A stretch of 64,000 nucleotides of DNA from Mesostigma viride. Taxonomy: Eukaryota > Streptophyta > Mesostigmatophyceae > Mesostigmatales > Mesostigmataceae. The notes beneath the pieces were generated by a model, which saw only the letters and a list, made by a program, of their open reading frames with translations, was not told the origin of the DNA and made no database searches. The position numbers and the translations under genes were made by a program. Location: the NCBI GenBank assembly GCA_009746045.1, contig RPFO01000076.1:3420420-3484419 (forward strand), in the 5' to 3' direction. Shown here piece after piece: positions 22,358-31,758 of the stretch; the stretch's first letter is position 1; each line of letters opens with the position of its first letter.

Positions 22358-22734
22358 ATAGAGGGTCTTAGGCCCGACCTGAGGGTGTTGTCCCTCCGGT
22401 ATATAGAGTCACCCTCATATTCTGGCCAGTTGATTGGTCGTTCTTGGTCCTTGGTGCTGACTTCGTTCACTCTGTGTGTCCTGCCCAGTGCCGTCCCTCC
22501 CGGCAAGGCCTCCGTGCCAGGCAGTTAGGGGATCCTCCCACCGGCCACCAGGCTTGGTGCTGGTTAACCCTACACCACTCAGGGTGGAACCGAGTTAACT
22601 TGTTGGTGCTTTGTATCTTGGATGGCCTGTCGATTGTGTTGGAGTTGTGTTGGGTGCGTTAGGCTATTCCTACCCCATTGGTTTACTCCGTGTGCGTACG
22701 GAGAGGGCTCCCTACTACCTTTGTGGGGGGGGAG
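22358..22734. other. Inverted-repeat spacer, right part
   Basis: No gene or repeat is recognised between the ORF and the right arm. Confidence 0.4.
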
Positions 22735-23292
22735 GTGTTACGTCGCGTAACAAGCCGTTGTAGTTATGGACGTAAATTAGGTCCTTTGCCTCGGTCGTCC
22801 CTAGGTTTACGTGTAGTTTGTACTGGTGGACACTGTTGTCCTCGTAACAGTACCGTGGTGCATTGGATGCTTTTGGCGTCGCGCCGCGTACTTTAGTAGT
22901 GGTCCTTATCCTTTGGGTAGAATGTAGTGGACCAGCGTGCATCTGTGCATTTGTAGGCGAGGGCCATGTCGGCCCGAGCATGCTGGACCGTTGGTGATCA
23001 TTTATGCACGTTCTACCCCTTGTGTTGGCACTCGGCGTGTGTTAAATGAATTAATTAACACATATTAGCTTGGGTCATGGCAGTGTAGTTGTGTTTCCTT
23101 CCTCTATTCCTGGAGTAAACGGGTTTGTGTAAATGGCTTATGGCGTATTACAGTAGTACTTACGTAAGTGCACTGAGATCTGGATCGTCTCGTTCGTCTT
23201 TCGCTAGGGGTTTAACTAGAGGCGGCCTTACTAGTTTAGGTAGCATTAGGCCGGTTAGAGGTAGAGGTGGCGGTACAGGTTTGAGTCGTAAC
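22735..23292 (+). repeat. Right arm of the inverted repeat
   Basis: Counterpart of 19311-19866. On the complementary strand a short frame ending DLIYVHNYNGLLRDVT has a frameshifted counterpart in the left arm, so a second protein may overlap the upstream region. Confidence 0.85.
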
Positions 23293-23373
23293 ACGCGTGC
23301 TCGCTTTGCTAGCATTGCAGGCCGTGCCCCTGGCCTAGTGATCAAGAACGAGCGTGGAAGGAGGGCCGACTAA
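23125..23373 (+). CDS. RG-rich small protein, right inverted-repeat copy
   Basis: 82 residues starting MCKWLMAYYSSTYVSALRSG, then RPVRGRGGG. It is parallel to the left copy for about 56 residues, then runs into unrelated sequence at the start of the LINE fragment, so its C-terminus is probably not original. Confidence 0.55.
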   Translation: MCKWLMAYYSSTYVSALRSGSSRSSFARGLTRGGLTSLGSIRPVRGRGGGTGLSRNTRARFASIAGRAPGLVIKNERGRRAD

Positions 23374-24392
23374 CAAGCAGAATTTACTAGCCGACGACAT
23401 CACGCTCATCGAGAAGCCGGAGTCTGCCCAACTTAAGCTGGACTGCCTGGCGCTCGAGGCTCGGCCGGGCGGTTGGTCTAGAAATCAGCCCCAAAACGGA
23501 GGCCGTGGCCCTCTGCATGGCTGGCCCCCCGTCCACACTCCGCCTCTTAGACGACACCGAGGTCAGTCAACTACCCTACTTCAGGCCGCTTCAAGCTGCT
23601 CGGCAGTTGGCTTCCCTACTGCGAGAACGACCTAACGACACGGATCGGCATGGCGTGGGCGCAACTCCATGACCACTGCCGCTGGTGGAGCAACCCCGCC
23701 CTACCCCGGATCATCAAGCGTGACCTCTGCAAGGTCGTCATTCTGACGATCCTGACCTACGGCGCCGAGGCCTGGACACTGACGCAGGAGCTGGAGCAAC
23801 CACTCGACGGCAACGTCACCAAGATGCTGCGCAAGGCCCTCAGTACCATCCCCTTTGGTTTGCACATTAGTAATGAGGATTTGTACGCTGATTTGCCCTA
23901 TGTTTCCGAAATTCTTAGGGACAGGCGCCTGGGCCTAGCCGGGCACCTCAGGCCCGCACAGATCAGGTAGACACATCAGATAGACTAGCTGGCACCAAGC
24001 CCGCCCAGCCTGGGCGATATGTCCTCACCTGGCGTGCCCCAGGCCGCGCGCGGTAGCAGGCCGCCACCCGTGGACTTTTCGTGATAGACTCGGCATGGAC
24101 ATGTGCTATACACTAGACGTGACGGGCTCACACCCGGGCAGCCTCCTGGTTTGTCTGTAATATGGAGGCAGATGGTACGCAAGGATAGATGGCACGTAGT
24201 GATGAAGGAGACCACCCCCAAGCCTGTGGGGGCTCCGCGTGTGACCAAGTATGGCATTCATAGCGATTCGGGCCGCGGTGCCCACACCCCTGTAACTAGG
24301 ACCTAGATAGCTTACACCATCCATCCCATCCCATGTATGTTCCCCTCCCACTGAGGACTTATGCTCACGTGACGCAGTCACGTGTCTATTAA
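23360..24392 (+). pseudogene. LINE reverse-transcriptase 3' fragment with 3' hairpin
   Basis: Pieces in several frames match the C-terminal half of the LINE RT at 33778-35014: LLADDITLIE (the ADD box), LDCLALEARPGGW, VILTILTYGAEAWTL, then RDRRLGLAGHL and RYVLTWRAPG. IWRQMVRKDRWHVVMKETTP matches the last conserved part of the LINE protein. The 3' end carries the perfect stem CACGTGAC / GTCACGTG with loop GCA (24366-24384), followed by TTAA. It is 5'-truncated and frameshifted, as dead LINE copies usually are. Confidence 0.85.
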
Positions 24393-26111
24393 CACGTCGT
24401 CTGTAGCCACACCTATTTTTAGGACTGAGTTCAACTCAGTCCTAAATTTAGGACTGAGATTTGGGGTTTCGTAGAAAATTTGCCCCGATCGGAAGGTTTG
24501 TCAAAAAAATTCCCTCAAAATTTATTCAAATACTACGTGAAAAGATCTTTCTTGGACATATTTTTGCGATTTTTTTGGATTTGGTATGAGCGGCTAAATG
24601 TACGGTCAAAGAACAGGTGGTAAGGGTACTTTTCCACGTGAAACGTGAGTTCCGGAAATGCACGACCTAGCCATGGCGGCTTGCGCCCATGCATGCAGTT
24701 TACGTTTTCCGAAGATATAGCTTGCCAAACTCAGGAAATAGATTTTATATATCCTAGAGATGATACAAGTCAATTTTCAGCTCGCGGGGATGCGATTTAC
24801 TAGGTGTCGGCACCGTTCTTGTTGGAAAAAGCTGCGATCAGGCAGGCCGACGGAATTGATTACTACAACTGCTTTCCGGCGAAATTCGAAGGATTTATAG
24901 GTATCTTTCTACCTTTTATCATGCATTGTCATAGAATTGACTTAGTGGCAGTATAGATTTGATGATTTCGACCACTCTGTCACGTGATGGTGTGTGTGCC
25001 TCAAAGTGCCACTTTTGCGGGCACCGCCTGGGCCAAGGTAACGCCAGCCATGCAAGGTAAAGCCGGAATATCGTTGTCTCATCATTTCTTGATGTTCTTA
25101 CATGAGTTTAAGCTTGCGAGGTGTTACCTGTTTCGAGTCTTGATGCTCTTTCTTGACCGTTGCCTGCCCCTCTCCAAAACCCCCTTTTTAGATGATGTTG
25201 CCAGGCATTTGCCTTGCCCTGGTGTAGTTGTGCAGGTTTTTAGGCGCTGTGTGGGTTTAAACACCTTCATAGATGTTAGTTGTTCTTTTGCTGCGTTCAT
25301 ACTGCATAATTGTGTGGCCATGGGCCTCGTCAAGGGTGCTTTCAAGCTTATATGGGTGAGTGAAAGATCTTGGTGGTAAACCACTGTCATCATGTGCCAG
25401 CAAGTATGTTGGCCATGCCATGGCAAGGCAAAACAGTTTTATCCATGTCCATTCTTGTTAGAGACACTTGAAATATGCTTAACCTGCCCAATACATTGGT
25501 GGTTAACACACAAAAAAAAACCTTTCGTGGGTAGGTATCCAAACCCATTCCCTACGTGCTTGCATAGGCTCTCACACATTATAAGGTATAATATAACTGC
25601 AATATGATAATGCAAGCATGTTGTCCTATTATGCTGGAAGGGAAATGAGTTGATTGGCATGGTTGGTGGCCACGGTGGTGTGTAGTACGACCGCACTCCC
25701 ATGCTAGCATTTTGTTACCAAGGCCCAGTCCTATTTATAGGACTGGCAGTGTTTTGCATGTTTCAGGCAGTGCCAGTGGCCGAATTGAGTCCAGTTTTTT
25801 GCCACAGTTCAAGAACTCTAATATCTACATGCCTATGATTTTTAATAGTGAATATGGATTTTATTGGATTTTACACACTCATGCTTCCACAAAAAATTCC
25901 AAAATCGCGAGTAAGGGTTGAGAGTCATGTATAATTTTACATGATTTGGTCAACATATGATTTTTTAAGCACATGCCCAAGCATTAGCATGATATTGAGT
26001 GCTATGATGCATATCAAACATATGGGGTACCCCCCTACCCTTACCGCCACATGATCTCAAAGATGGTATACTCAGTCCTATTTTTAGGACTGAGTTTCTA
26101 CAGGGGACGTG
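24393..26111. mobile_element. TTAA-target DNA transposon, non-autonomous
   Basis: TTAA flanks both sides (24389-24392 and 26112-26115). The ends are CACGTCGTCTGTAG on the left and, reverse-complemented, CACGTCCCCTGTAG on the right (12 of 14 identical). Just inside, ACTCAGTCCTA palindromes occur at both ends (24413-24447 and 26069-26096). TTAA duplication is the rule for piggyBac and Kolobok elements; the superfamily cannot be fixed without a transposase. No convincing ORF is seen in the 1.72 kb. It sits in the TTAA tail of the LINE fragment. Confidence 0.75.
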
Positions 26112-26115
26112 TTAA

Positions 26116-26679
26116 TTAATTAATTAAGGGGACGCGGCGCGCCGAATTTTTTCCGCGCCAAAAAATTCGCGGTACCAGTCGTTGAAATTCTGCTATTTTG
26201 CTGAAATTTTCACGTTTTCTGGGATTCCCGCCAATTTTCGACTGTGTGTGCATGAAACGCTGCTGGACTGATAACTCTGGCATTTCAGCAACCGTAGCTC
26301 GAGTTACGGTCCTAGGACGTTTAGCTGTACGAGTACCTATTTCAAGTCTGCTTCGTAAGACTAGGGTTAGTTCAAAGTGCGTGTCCTTTGGTCGATCCAA
26401 AGGCGACAGCGAATGCGCGTCGCGTCTATAATGTAATCATGTTGGACGAAGGCAAGCCGGCGCGAGCACAGGCACCACAAAAAAAGCCACTGGCGGTGGT
26501 TTGCAGGTTCGGGAGTGCGGCGATGGCGACAGGGCCACAGAGGCGTTCAGGGATTCTAACACGTCTTCAGTTCGCAAAGTTTCCCACTGTCCTGGTTGAA
26601 TATATAAGCACAAATTCTGTCGAGCGGGTGAATCTGTCCGACGTGATCAAAAAGAGCGCGATGACATGAAAGAAAGCTG
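26116..26679 (+). other. Flank of element B with a small ORF
   Basis: Nothing certain. A 76-residue ORF (26439-26669, MLDEGKPARAQAPQKKP) has no family assignment. The first 60 bp (CGAATTTTTT ... AAAAAATTCGCGGTACC) resemble the beginning of the dispersed repeat near 58350. Confidence 0.35.
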
Positions 26680-26684
26680 AGGGC

Positions 26685-27031
26685 AGTTAAAGCCCCCGAC
26701 CGGCTGAGCTATGGCGATCGGTCACGTTGAGCTTGGGATAAGGTGAACACAGAGAACTGCTGTCGGAGCTGGCCAACCACTGGTTTATGTCTTAGCCAGC
26801 AAAGCCTATCCGGTTAGCCGTAACCGTGGGACAAGCTAGCTGTCCGTACCGACCCGGATAAGGCCCCGGACTGGGGCCTAGGTGGCGCCGGCCCTAGGCG
26901 CCGCCCTTAGACCGGTCGACCGCATCGGACCGCCGGATTATAGCCGGCGGCTTAGCGGACGCTAGCGGAAGGCGTGCGGACGGACATGGGGAACTTAGAG
27001 CCAGATCCTAGGGCTCTAGAGTTACTCAACT
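26685..27031 (-). repeat. Element B 3' LTR
   Basis: Ends AGTT...AACT rather than TG...CA. Near its AGTTAAAGCC end it contains a GACCGG / GATCGGTC stem. Confidence 0.95.
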
Positions 27032-27409
27032 CCGACATACTCTTTTGTTCTTTGATTAATTATCAAAATAATTACATCAAATGCAGACCATACAAAACCC
27101 TCTAAGGTAGGGAACTCAAGGGGGCCTCAAGGCCGTCAAAATCACCACGGTATCGACCCGCGCCCTTGTGATCACACATGAATAGTGATGTAATAAGTAT
27201 CGAGAAAAAAACAACTATGCCACCAGACAAAAGGTGACCCATTTATTAGGACCAGTGACCCGCCGACGGGCCCAAGGCACCGTCCAACGTGGCTAGGGTA
27301 TGGTCAGGACAAGCAAAAAAAACTACCACCATGATATTCGTGAATGCTAGCAACACAGGGTGAGTTATGGCTGTATTCATAAAGCGCCCGAGCCGTAACC
27401 CTGTGTGGC
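27032..27409 (-). other. Element B 3' untranslated region
   Basis: Between the RNase H stop and the 3' LTR. No gene. No clear polypurine tract was identified next to the LTR. Confidence 0.5.
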
Positions 27410-29728
27410 TCACGGGTGTTGCATCGTCATGCGCTTGCGCAACACTGCGTACTGCGGGGCAGCCTCCCGCGCCTCCTTGGTGAGTGCATCCGCGGGATTG
27501 AGTTCATCCGCGATGTGCTGGAGACGCGTGACGCAGGAGGCCGCCTCAGCGAGTACGAGGTAATCAACGTCCTGTGACCGCGCATAGGGATTGTCAAGGA
27601 AGGCCAAACAACTTTGTGAGTCAGTGTGCACCGTGCTAGTCCAGTGAAGAGTGAACCCACACGAGCCAAATACCCAACCCAGCAAGTACCGCAGCCACAT
27701 GCCATGTGAGATAGCTGAAACAATGCCCCGGCATTCAGCCGTGTTGGGGCTAGTGGCAATGCGGCTGTGCAAGCGCGAGTACCAATCTAACAACATGCCA
27801 GGCTGGCCCTCATTGCTGATAAAGAACAGTGCCCCCATGCGGGCCCGCACTTGGCTGACTGTGCGCGTCTCTAGATTAGCATCCGTCACTATCTCGAGGT
27901 GCACCGGCTGTGAGCAATCGAGCCCACGAAGCACAATGCCGGGCGTCATGGCCAGCTGCCGCCGAACATGAATGGACCCTAGTCCTTCCAGCACATCATC
28001 GGGCAGGCGAGCGAGCACTGCCAAATCAGGTGCCACCGTGTCCGCCAACCACCCGAGCTTGCCCTTAACCGAGGGCCCATGGGTTGCCAACAGCGGGGAC
28101 GGGAGGTCGGCCAGCAGGTCAACCACATAGTTGCGGCTATCCTGCATGTGCATGACCCATTCGCCAGAACGCGAATCCCGCTGCAACGTAGACTGCACGC
28201 CGCAAAACACCACGGGTTTACCCTCCTCATGATCCACCGCCCTGCCCAGGGGAAACTTAGCCGCCACTGCAGCAAGAAACTGGGTAGCAAAGGTGCGAGG
28301 TGCCACCAGCTTGAAGTCATCGCCATGCCACACGAAGAGGGCTGGCTCGCCAGGGACGCCGGTGGGGACCACAAAGAAGTTAGGATCCGCGCGATGGTAC
28401 GTGGCCCCTAAGCTCTGCAAGACCTCCTCCGCGGAAATGCGGAAGATGATGGGAGAGCTCTGCAGCCCCTCCACCCCTGTCAACAGCTCGATATACTCGC
28501 TGCCAATGGTGCCATCCTGCCAGACCACCGGGACCTTCACCACGTAGCGGGTGCCTTGCCATGTTTGCTGCGCGACCCCAGCGTCGCTGTGGAGGAATGC
28601 CCGCTGAAAGTCACCGCACCACATCCCGTAGTCCTTGCCCGCGTTCCGCTTGCCCAAGTAGATGACCGTCAGTAGCCGATGCGAAACATGGTTGAGCCCA
28701 GGGGTATAAAGATCCTTGGCGTCCAGCGGGGAGGACCCCTTCGTCTCCGTGACCACGGGCCTTACCCGGAACACCACCGAAGAGTTGGTCTCGTCCGGCT
28801 TGTAGGTGAGCACGAACTTCAACCGCAACCGCGTGGCCCCGGCTGGCACACTCTCCAATCCTCGGTAGACCTCGCGCTCTCGCCACTGCTCCTTGGCTCG
28901 AATGAACGCGTCGCGCCACAAAGCAAACTTGAGAGGATCTTGACAGTCCAGGACAAGTTGCTCCCACGTCACAGGGCTATCCGCCGCCAGTGAGTGTGAG
29001 TGGAGGCCGAAGCTGCGCGGGTGCCAATCCTGAGGCTGAATGATGGACTGGACGAGCGGCGGTGTGGAAAACGCCGCCATCGGTAAGCGCCGCACGACGC
29101 CGGGCTGCCCGACCACCACCCCCAATGGAGCGTGGTACTCGCGAAGCGGGATGCTGCCCACCCCCGCGACTGACAGCAAGTCAGCGGACACTGAGAACCC
29201 CGGGTATGATACGAAAGGTTCGCCCAGCAAGGCCACATCCTCGTAGCCATCCACGACGTGAAACGGCGTGTCAATGCCCAACACCGGCAGCACCACCATC
29301 CCGGTAACTTGATATGCCGAAGTGCCTGCAAAGTCGGTCACCGATTTGTACGGCGACTCTAGCACTGGATACAGGGTGGCTGCCCGACGAGAGATAATAG
29401 ACACGGATGCTTGCGTGTCCACAGCCACCAGCTGCCACGGTCTACACGTAGGAAACAAGGCTGACTTAACCGGCCTGACCCCCTGTGAGAGAGTTTTGAC
29501 CTGAGCCACCCCTGATGCAGCTTTCGCTTTAAGCGCCTGAGCACGCCACAAGGCCGTGACCGTTGAAGCCAGGTCCCTAGGTGGGCGAGGCGCATGGGCA
29601 GGACCCTGACCCTCCGGCGAGGCCACGCTAGGCGGGCCTCCCACATTATCCGTGGCTAGCACAGGAGGTGAGTCACTACGTGCACTAGGTCCCGTCAAAC
29701 CCACCCCATCCTCATCCCACCCATCCAC
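27410..29728 (-). CDS. Element B protease-like, reverse transcriptase and RNase H polyprotein
   Basis: An open 772-residue frame. Retropepsin-like domain: D104-T105-Q106 in VAVDTQASVSII, then LLGEPFV at 167-173. RT: RLRLKFVLTYKP (300-311), the first Asp D373 in MWCGDFQRAFLHSD, GVEGLQSSPIIF, and the box WHGDDFKLVA (HGDD at 468-471). RNase H: D616 (IVTDANLE), E665 (NTAECR), D703 (VHTDSQS) and NPADALTK (744-751). It would copy element RNA into cDNA. The frame overlaps the upstream integrase frame by 34 bases in a different register, next to a C-run. The protease-like domain lies after integrase. Confidence 0.92.
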   Translation of the reverse strand: MDGWDEDGVGLTGPSARSDSPPVLATDNVGGPPSVASPEGQGPAHAPRPPRDLASTVTALWRAQALKAKAASGVAQVKTLSQGVRPVKSALFPTCRPWQLVAVDTQASVSIISRRAATLYPVLESPYKSVTDFAGTSAYQVTGMVVLPVLGIDTPFHVVDGYEDVALLGEPFVSYPGFSVSADLLSVAGVGSIPLREYHAPLGVVVGQPGVVRRLPMAAFSTPPLVQSIIQPQDWHPRSFGLHSHSLAADSPVTWEQLVLDCQDPLKFALWRDAFIRAKEQWREREVYRGLESVPAGATRLRLKFVLTYKPDETNSSVVFRVRPVVTETKGSSPLDAKDLYTPGLNHVSHRLLTVIYLGKRNAGKDYGMWCGDFQRAFLHSDAGVAQQTWQGTRYVVKVPVVWQDGTIGSEYIELLTGVEGLQSSPIIFRISAEEVLQSLGATYHRADPNFFVVPTGVPGEPALFVWHGDDFKLVAPRTFATQFLAAVAAKFPLGRAVDHEEGKPVVFCGVQSTLQRDSRSGEWVMHMQDSRNYVVDLLADLPSPLLATHGPSVKGKLGWLADTVAPDLAVLARLPDDVLEGLGSIHVRRQLAMTPGIVLRGLDCSQPVHLEIVTDANLETRTVSQVRARMGALFFISNEGQPGMLLDWYSRLHSRIATSPNTAECRGIVSAISHGMWLRYLLGWVFGSCGFTLHWTSTVHTDSQSCLAFLDNPYARSQDVDYLVLAEAASCVTRLQHIADELNPADALTKEAREAAPQYAVLRKRMTMQHP

Positions 29729-31758
29729 GGGGTCATATTGGGGCCCAGGGGAGGGGGGGGTGTAGCTGTGTCTGCCCCTGGGAGCGACCCGTGGGGTACC
29801 ACCTCAGATGCTACGACAGGCGCATTATCCTTCACTACCCACCCCAGTGCCCTGTTGGCTGCCAGCTCACTCTCCATGCTATCCCCTTGCTTATAGCCTG
29901 CCACCGATGCCCATGGTACCCTATACACCCGATCATTCCACTCTATGTCTATGACCCGCAGCGGCCAGTCTAACTTTGTGATGGCCCCAGGCCCCTGCAT
30001 GGTGCCCCGTTTGCCGCTGGGCGAGCTCTCCTTGTGGAACATGACCAACTGCCCGACCTCAAAAGCGCTAGACAAATCAGGCAGCGTGGCATCCTTGAGC
30101 CGCAGCTTGGCGGCGGTATCCTGTAGATGCTGTTGGTATGCCTCTACTACCTCGGGTGAGTAGGTGCCCGCTGACAGCCCCCGAGGCGTGACTAGCCCAA
30201 AGCCCTTGACATCAAGCACGTGCCTATGGTTGCACACATGCATGAGCTCCTTGCACCACGCCGTCTTGACCGCGTAGGATTTGCCATGTGGGTTATCCTG
30301 TCGCTTGGCTGCCACAGTCTTGACATAGCTTACAGTGCGATCTATCATGCCCATATTGCCGTGATCCTCACGCCCCACGATGACCACGGCCTCCATCCCC
30401 GGCAAACCTTGCACACAGCGGAACTGCTGGTCTAGCATGAGCTCCACTACGGGATGAAAGAAAGCCAGGCTGATCTTGATAGCCCTGTGCAGGTCAGCCT
30501 CAAACATGTGAGGCAGCGGCTCAATGTAGGTGACCTTGCTGAACCTATCCTTGACTATGAAATAGGTGTCCCCCCCTTCCATGTGCATGACATCCCCCAC
30601 AAGGTACCCTCGCTCCAAGGGTGGAGTCTTGGCATGCCGCCTACGCGACTTCTTCCTGATCTTGATGCAGGCAGGACACTGAGCACGCACATTCTTCAGC
30701 TCGTTGTATAAAGGTGCCCCTAACATGTGTGCCCCCTCTACCTCGGCTTGGGCCTCATGCCCGTATGCACGGTGCATCTGGTATGCTAACAGTTTCAGGG
30801 TGACAGCCTGAGGTGCAGTGGCATTGTCAGGATTCTCAACAGGTGGGGTGACTACTGGGGTAGTGACATTGGCTAACTGGGCAGCTTCAGAGGCTGCACG
30901 AAAGGCCGCCCGTGTGAGCACCTTGCCAATGTGAAGATCCACACTAGGGTGGTGTGTACCGAGAACATCTGCCCGCCCAGCATTCTCTTGCACTGTCACA
31001 ACATTCCTCATAGGCCCAACCGCCCCAGTATCTAGCTGGGGTGCTGCAGTAGTGCTTGGTCGCTCGGCGTTGTACACACCCGACCTAGAAGACACCACAT
31101 TGCTTAGGTCACGCATTGTAGACCCGTGCTCAGGAAGCACGTGATCCTGGCGCGACAGAGCCAGAGCAGCATCAACGGATTGCGTGAGCACATCACGGAA
31201 TGAGACAGAGGATGCAGTCACGTTGCTTTTAGGAACGACGTCAGGCTCTACGACGGCCCGGTTCAGCGTGACGCATTGAGCAAAAGAAGGGGTATCGAGC
31301 GTGCTCTCACCTGACTTTCGTGCTGCCCGTCGCTCTGCCCACTCCTCGCGTGTGCCGTGGACGACGATGCGCTTGGCCTTGCACGCCTCCACGCTGTGAC
31401 CACGCAGAACGTCGTGGCACTTGCGGCAAAGGTTGTCCTCGAGCTCCAGGTCCGGGCGAACTCGGCAGTCATCCCGGACATGGCGACGTCCGAAGCAGCG
31501 CTCACAGCGTTGCTTGCGGTCAGTAGACGCCCCCTGCTGCCGCTTGGCCGGGGGATTATCACCCTGCTTGGCGTCGCCACCATGCCCGCGCTTGCGCCCT
31601 CGCTGGCCCCCGTTGTTGCCGTGGCCGACGACCTTTTTCAGGATGGCCGTAAGCTCCGACCGCGTAATTGGAGCCTCTGCGCCTGAAGAAGAAGACGCGC
31701 CGGTCCACCTTGCGCAGGGATGGCAGAGCAGCCGAGGCAGCCGGCTTGGACTGCGCAC
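29695..31758 (-). CDS. Element B zinc fingers and integrase
   Basis: 687 residues. CCHC fingers at 84-98 (CERCFGRRHVRDDC) and 111-126 (CRKCHDVLRGHSVEAC). Integrase HHCC: H329 and H334 (MHRAYGH), C361 and C364. Catalytic core: D389 (VGDVMHMEGG), D443 (LMLDQQF) and, at the Glu position, D473 (GMIDRTVSYVK). Around 590-620 is the GPY/F-like segment GKRGTMQGPGAITKL. The Asp instead of Glu may cripple strand transfer; elements A and C keep Glu. The first residues belong to the gag C-terminus. Confidence 0.9.
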   Translation of the reverse strand: MRSPSRLPRLLCHPCARWTGASSSSGAEAPITRSELTAILKKVVGHGNNGGQRGRKRGHGGDAKQGDNPPAKRQQGASTDRKQRCERCFGRRHVRDDCRVRPDLELEDNLCRKCHDVLRGHSVEACKAKRIVVHGTREEWAERRAARKSGESTLDTPSFAQCVTLNRAVVEPDVVPKSNVTASSVSFRDVLTQSVDAALALSRQDHVLPEHGSTMRDLSNVVSSRSGVYNAERPSTTAAPQLDTGAVGPMRNVVTVQENAGRADVLGTHHPSVDLHIGKVLTRAAFRAASEAAQLANVTTPVVTPPVENPDNATAPQAVTLKLLAYQMHRAYGHEAQAEVEGAHMLGAPLYNELKNVRAQCPACIKIRKKSRRRHAKTPPLERGYLVGDVMHMEGGDTYFIVKDRFSKVTYIEPLPHMFEADLHRAIKISLAFFHPVVELMLDQQFRCVQGLPGMEAVVIVGREDHGNMGMIDRTVSYVKTVAAKRQDNPHGKSYAVKTAWCKELMHVCNHRHVLDVKGFGLVTPRGLSAGTYSPEVVEAYQQHLQDTAAKLRLKDATLPDLSSAFEVGQLVMFHKESSPSGKRGTMQGPGAITKLDWPLRVIDIEWNDRVYRVPWASVAGYKQGDSMESELAANRALGWVVKDNAPVVASEVVPHGSLPGADTATPPPPLGPNMTPWMGGMRMGWV

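Noticed and set aside
26690-26760. tRNA gene in the element B LTR
   Set aside because: A short GACCGG/GATCGGTC stem is present, but no cloverleaf, anticodon arm or T-loop could be drawn.
29695-29728. Programmed frameshift between integrase and protease/RT frames of element B
   Set aside because: The overlap is 34 bases near a C run, but element A shifts the other way and element C has no shift at this point, so a conserved programmed signal is not supported.
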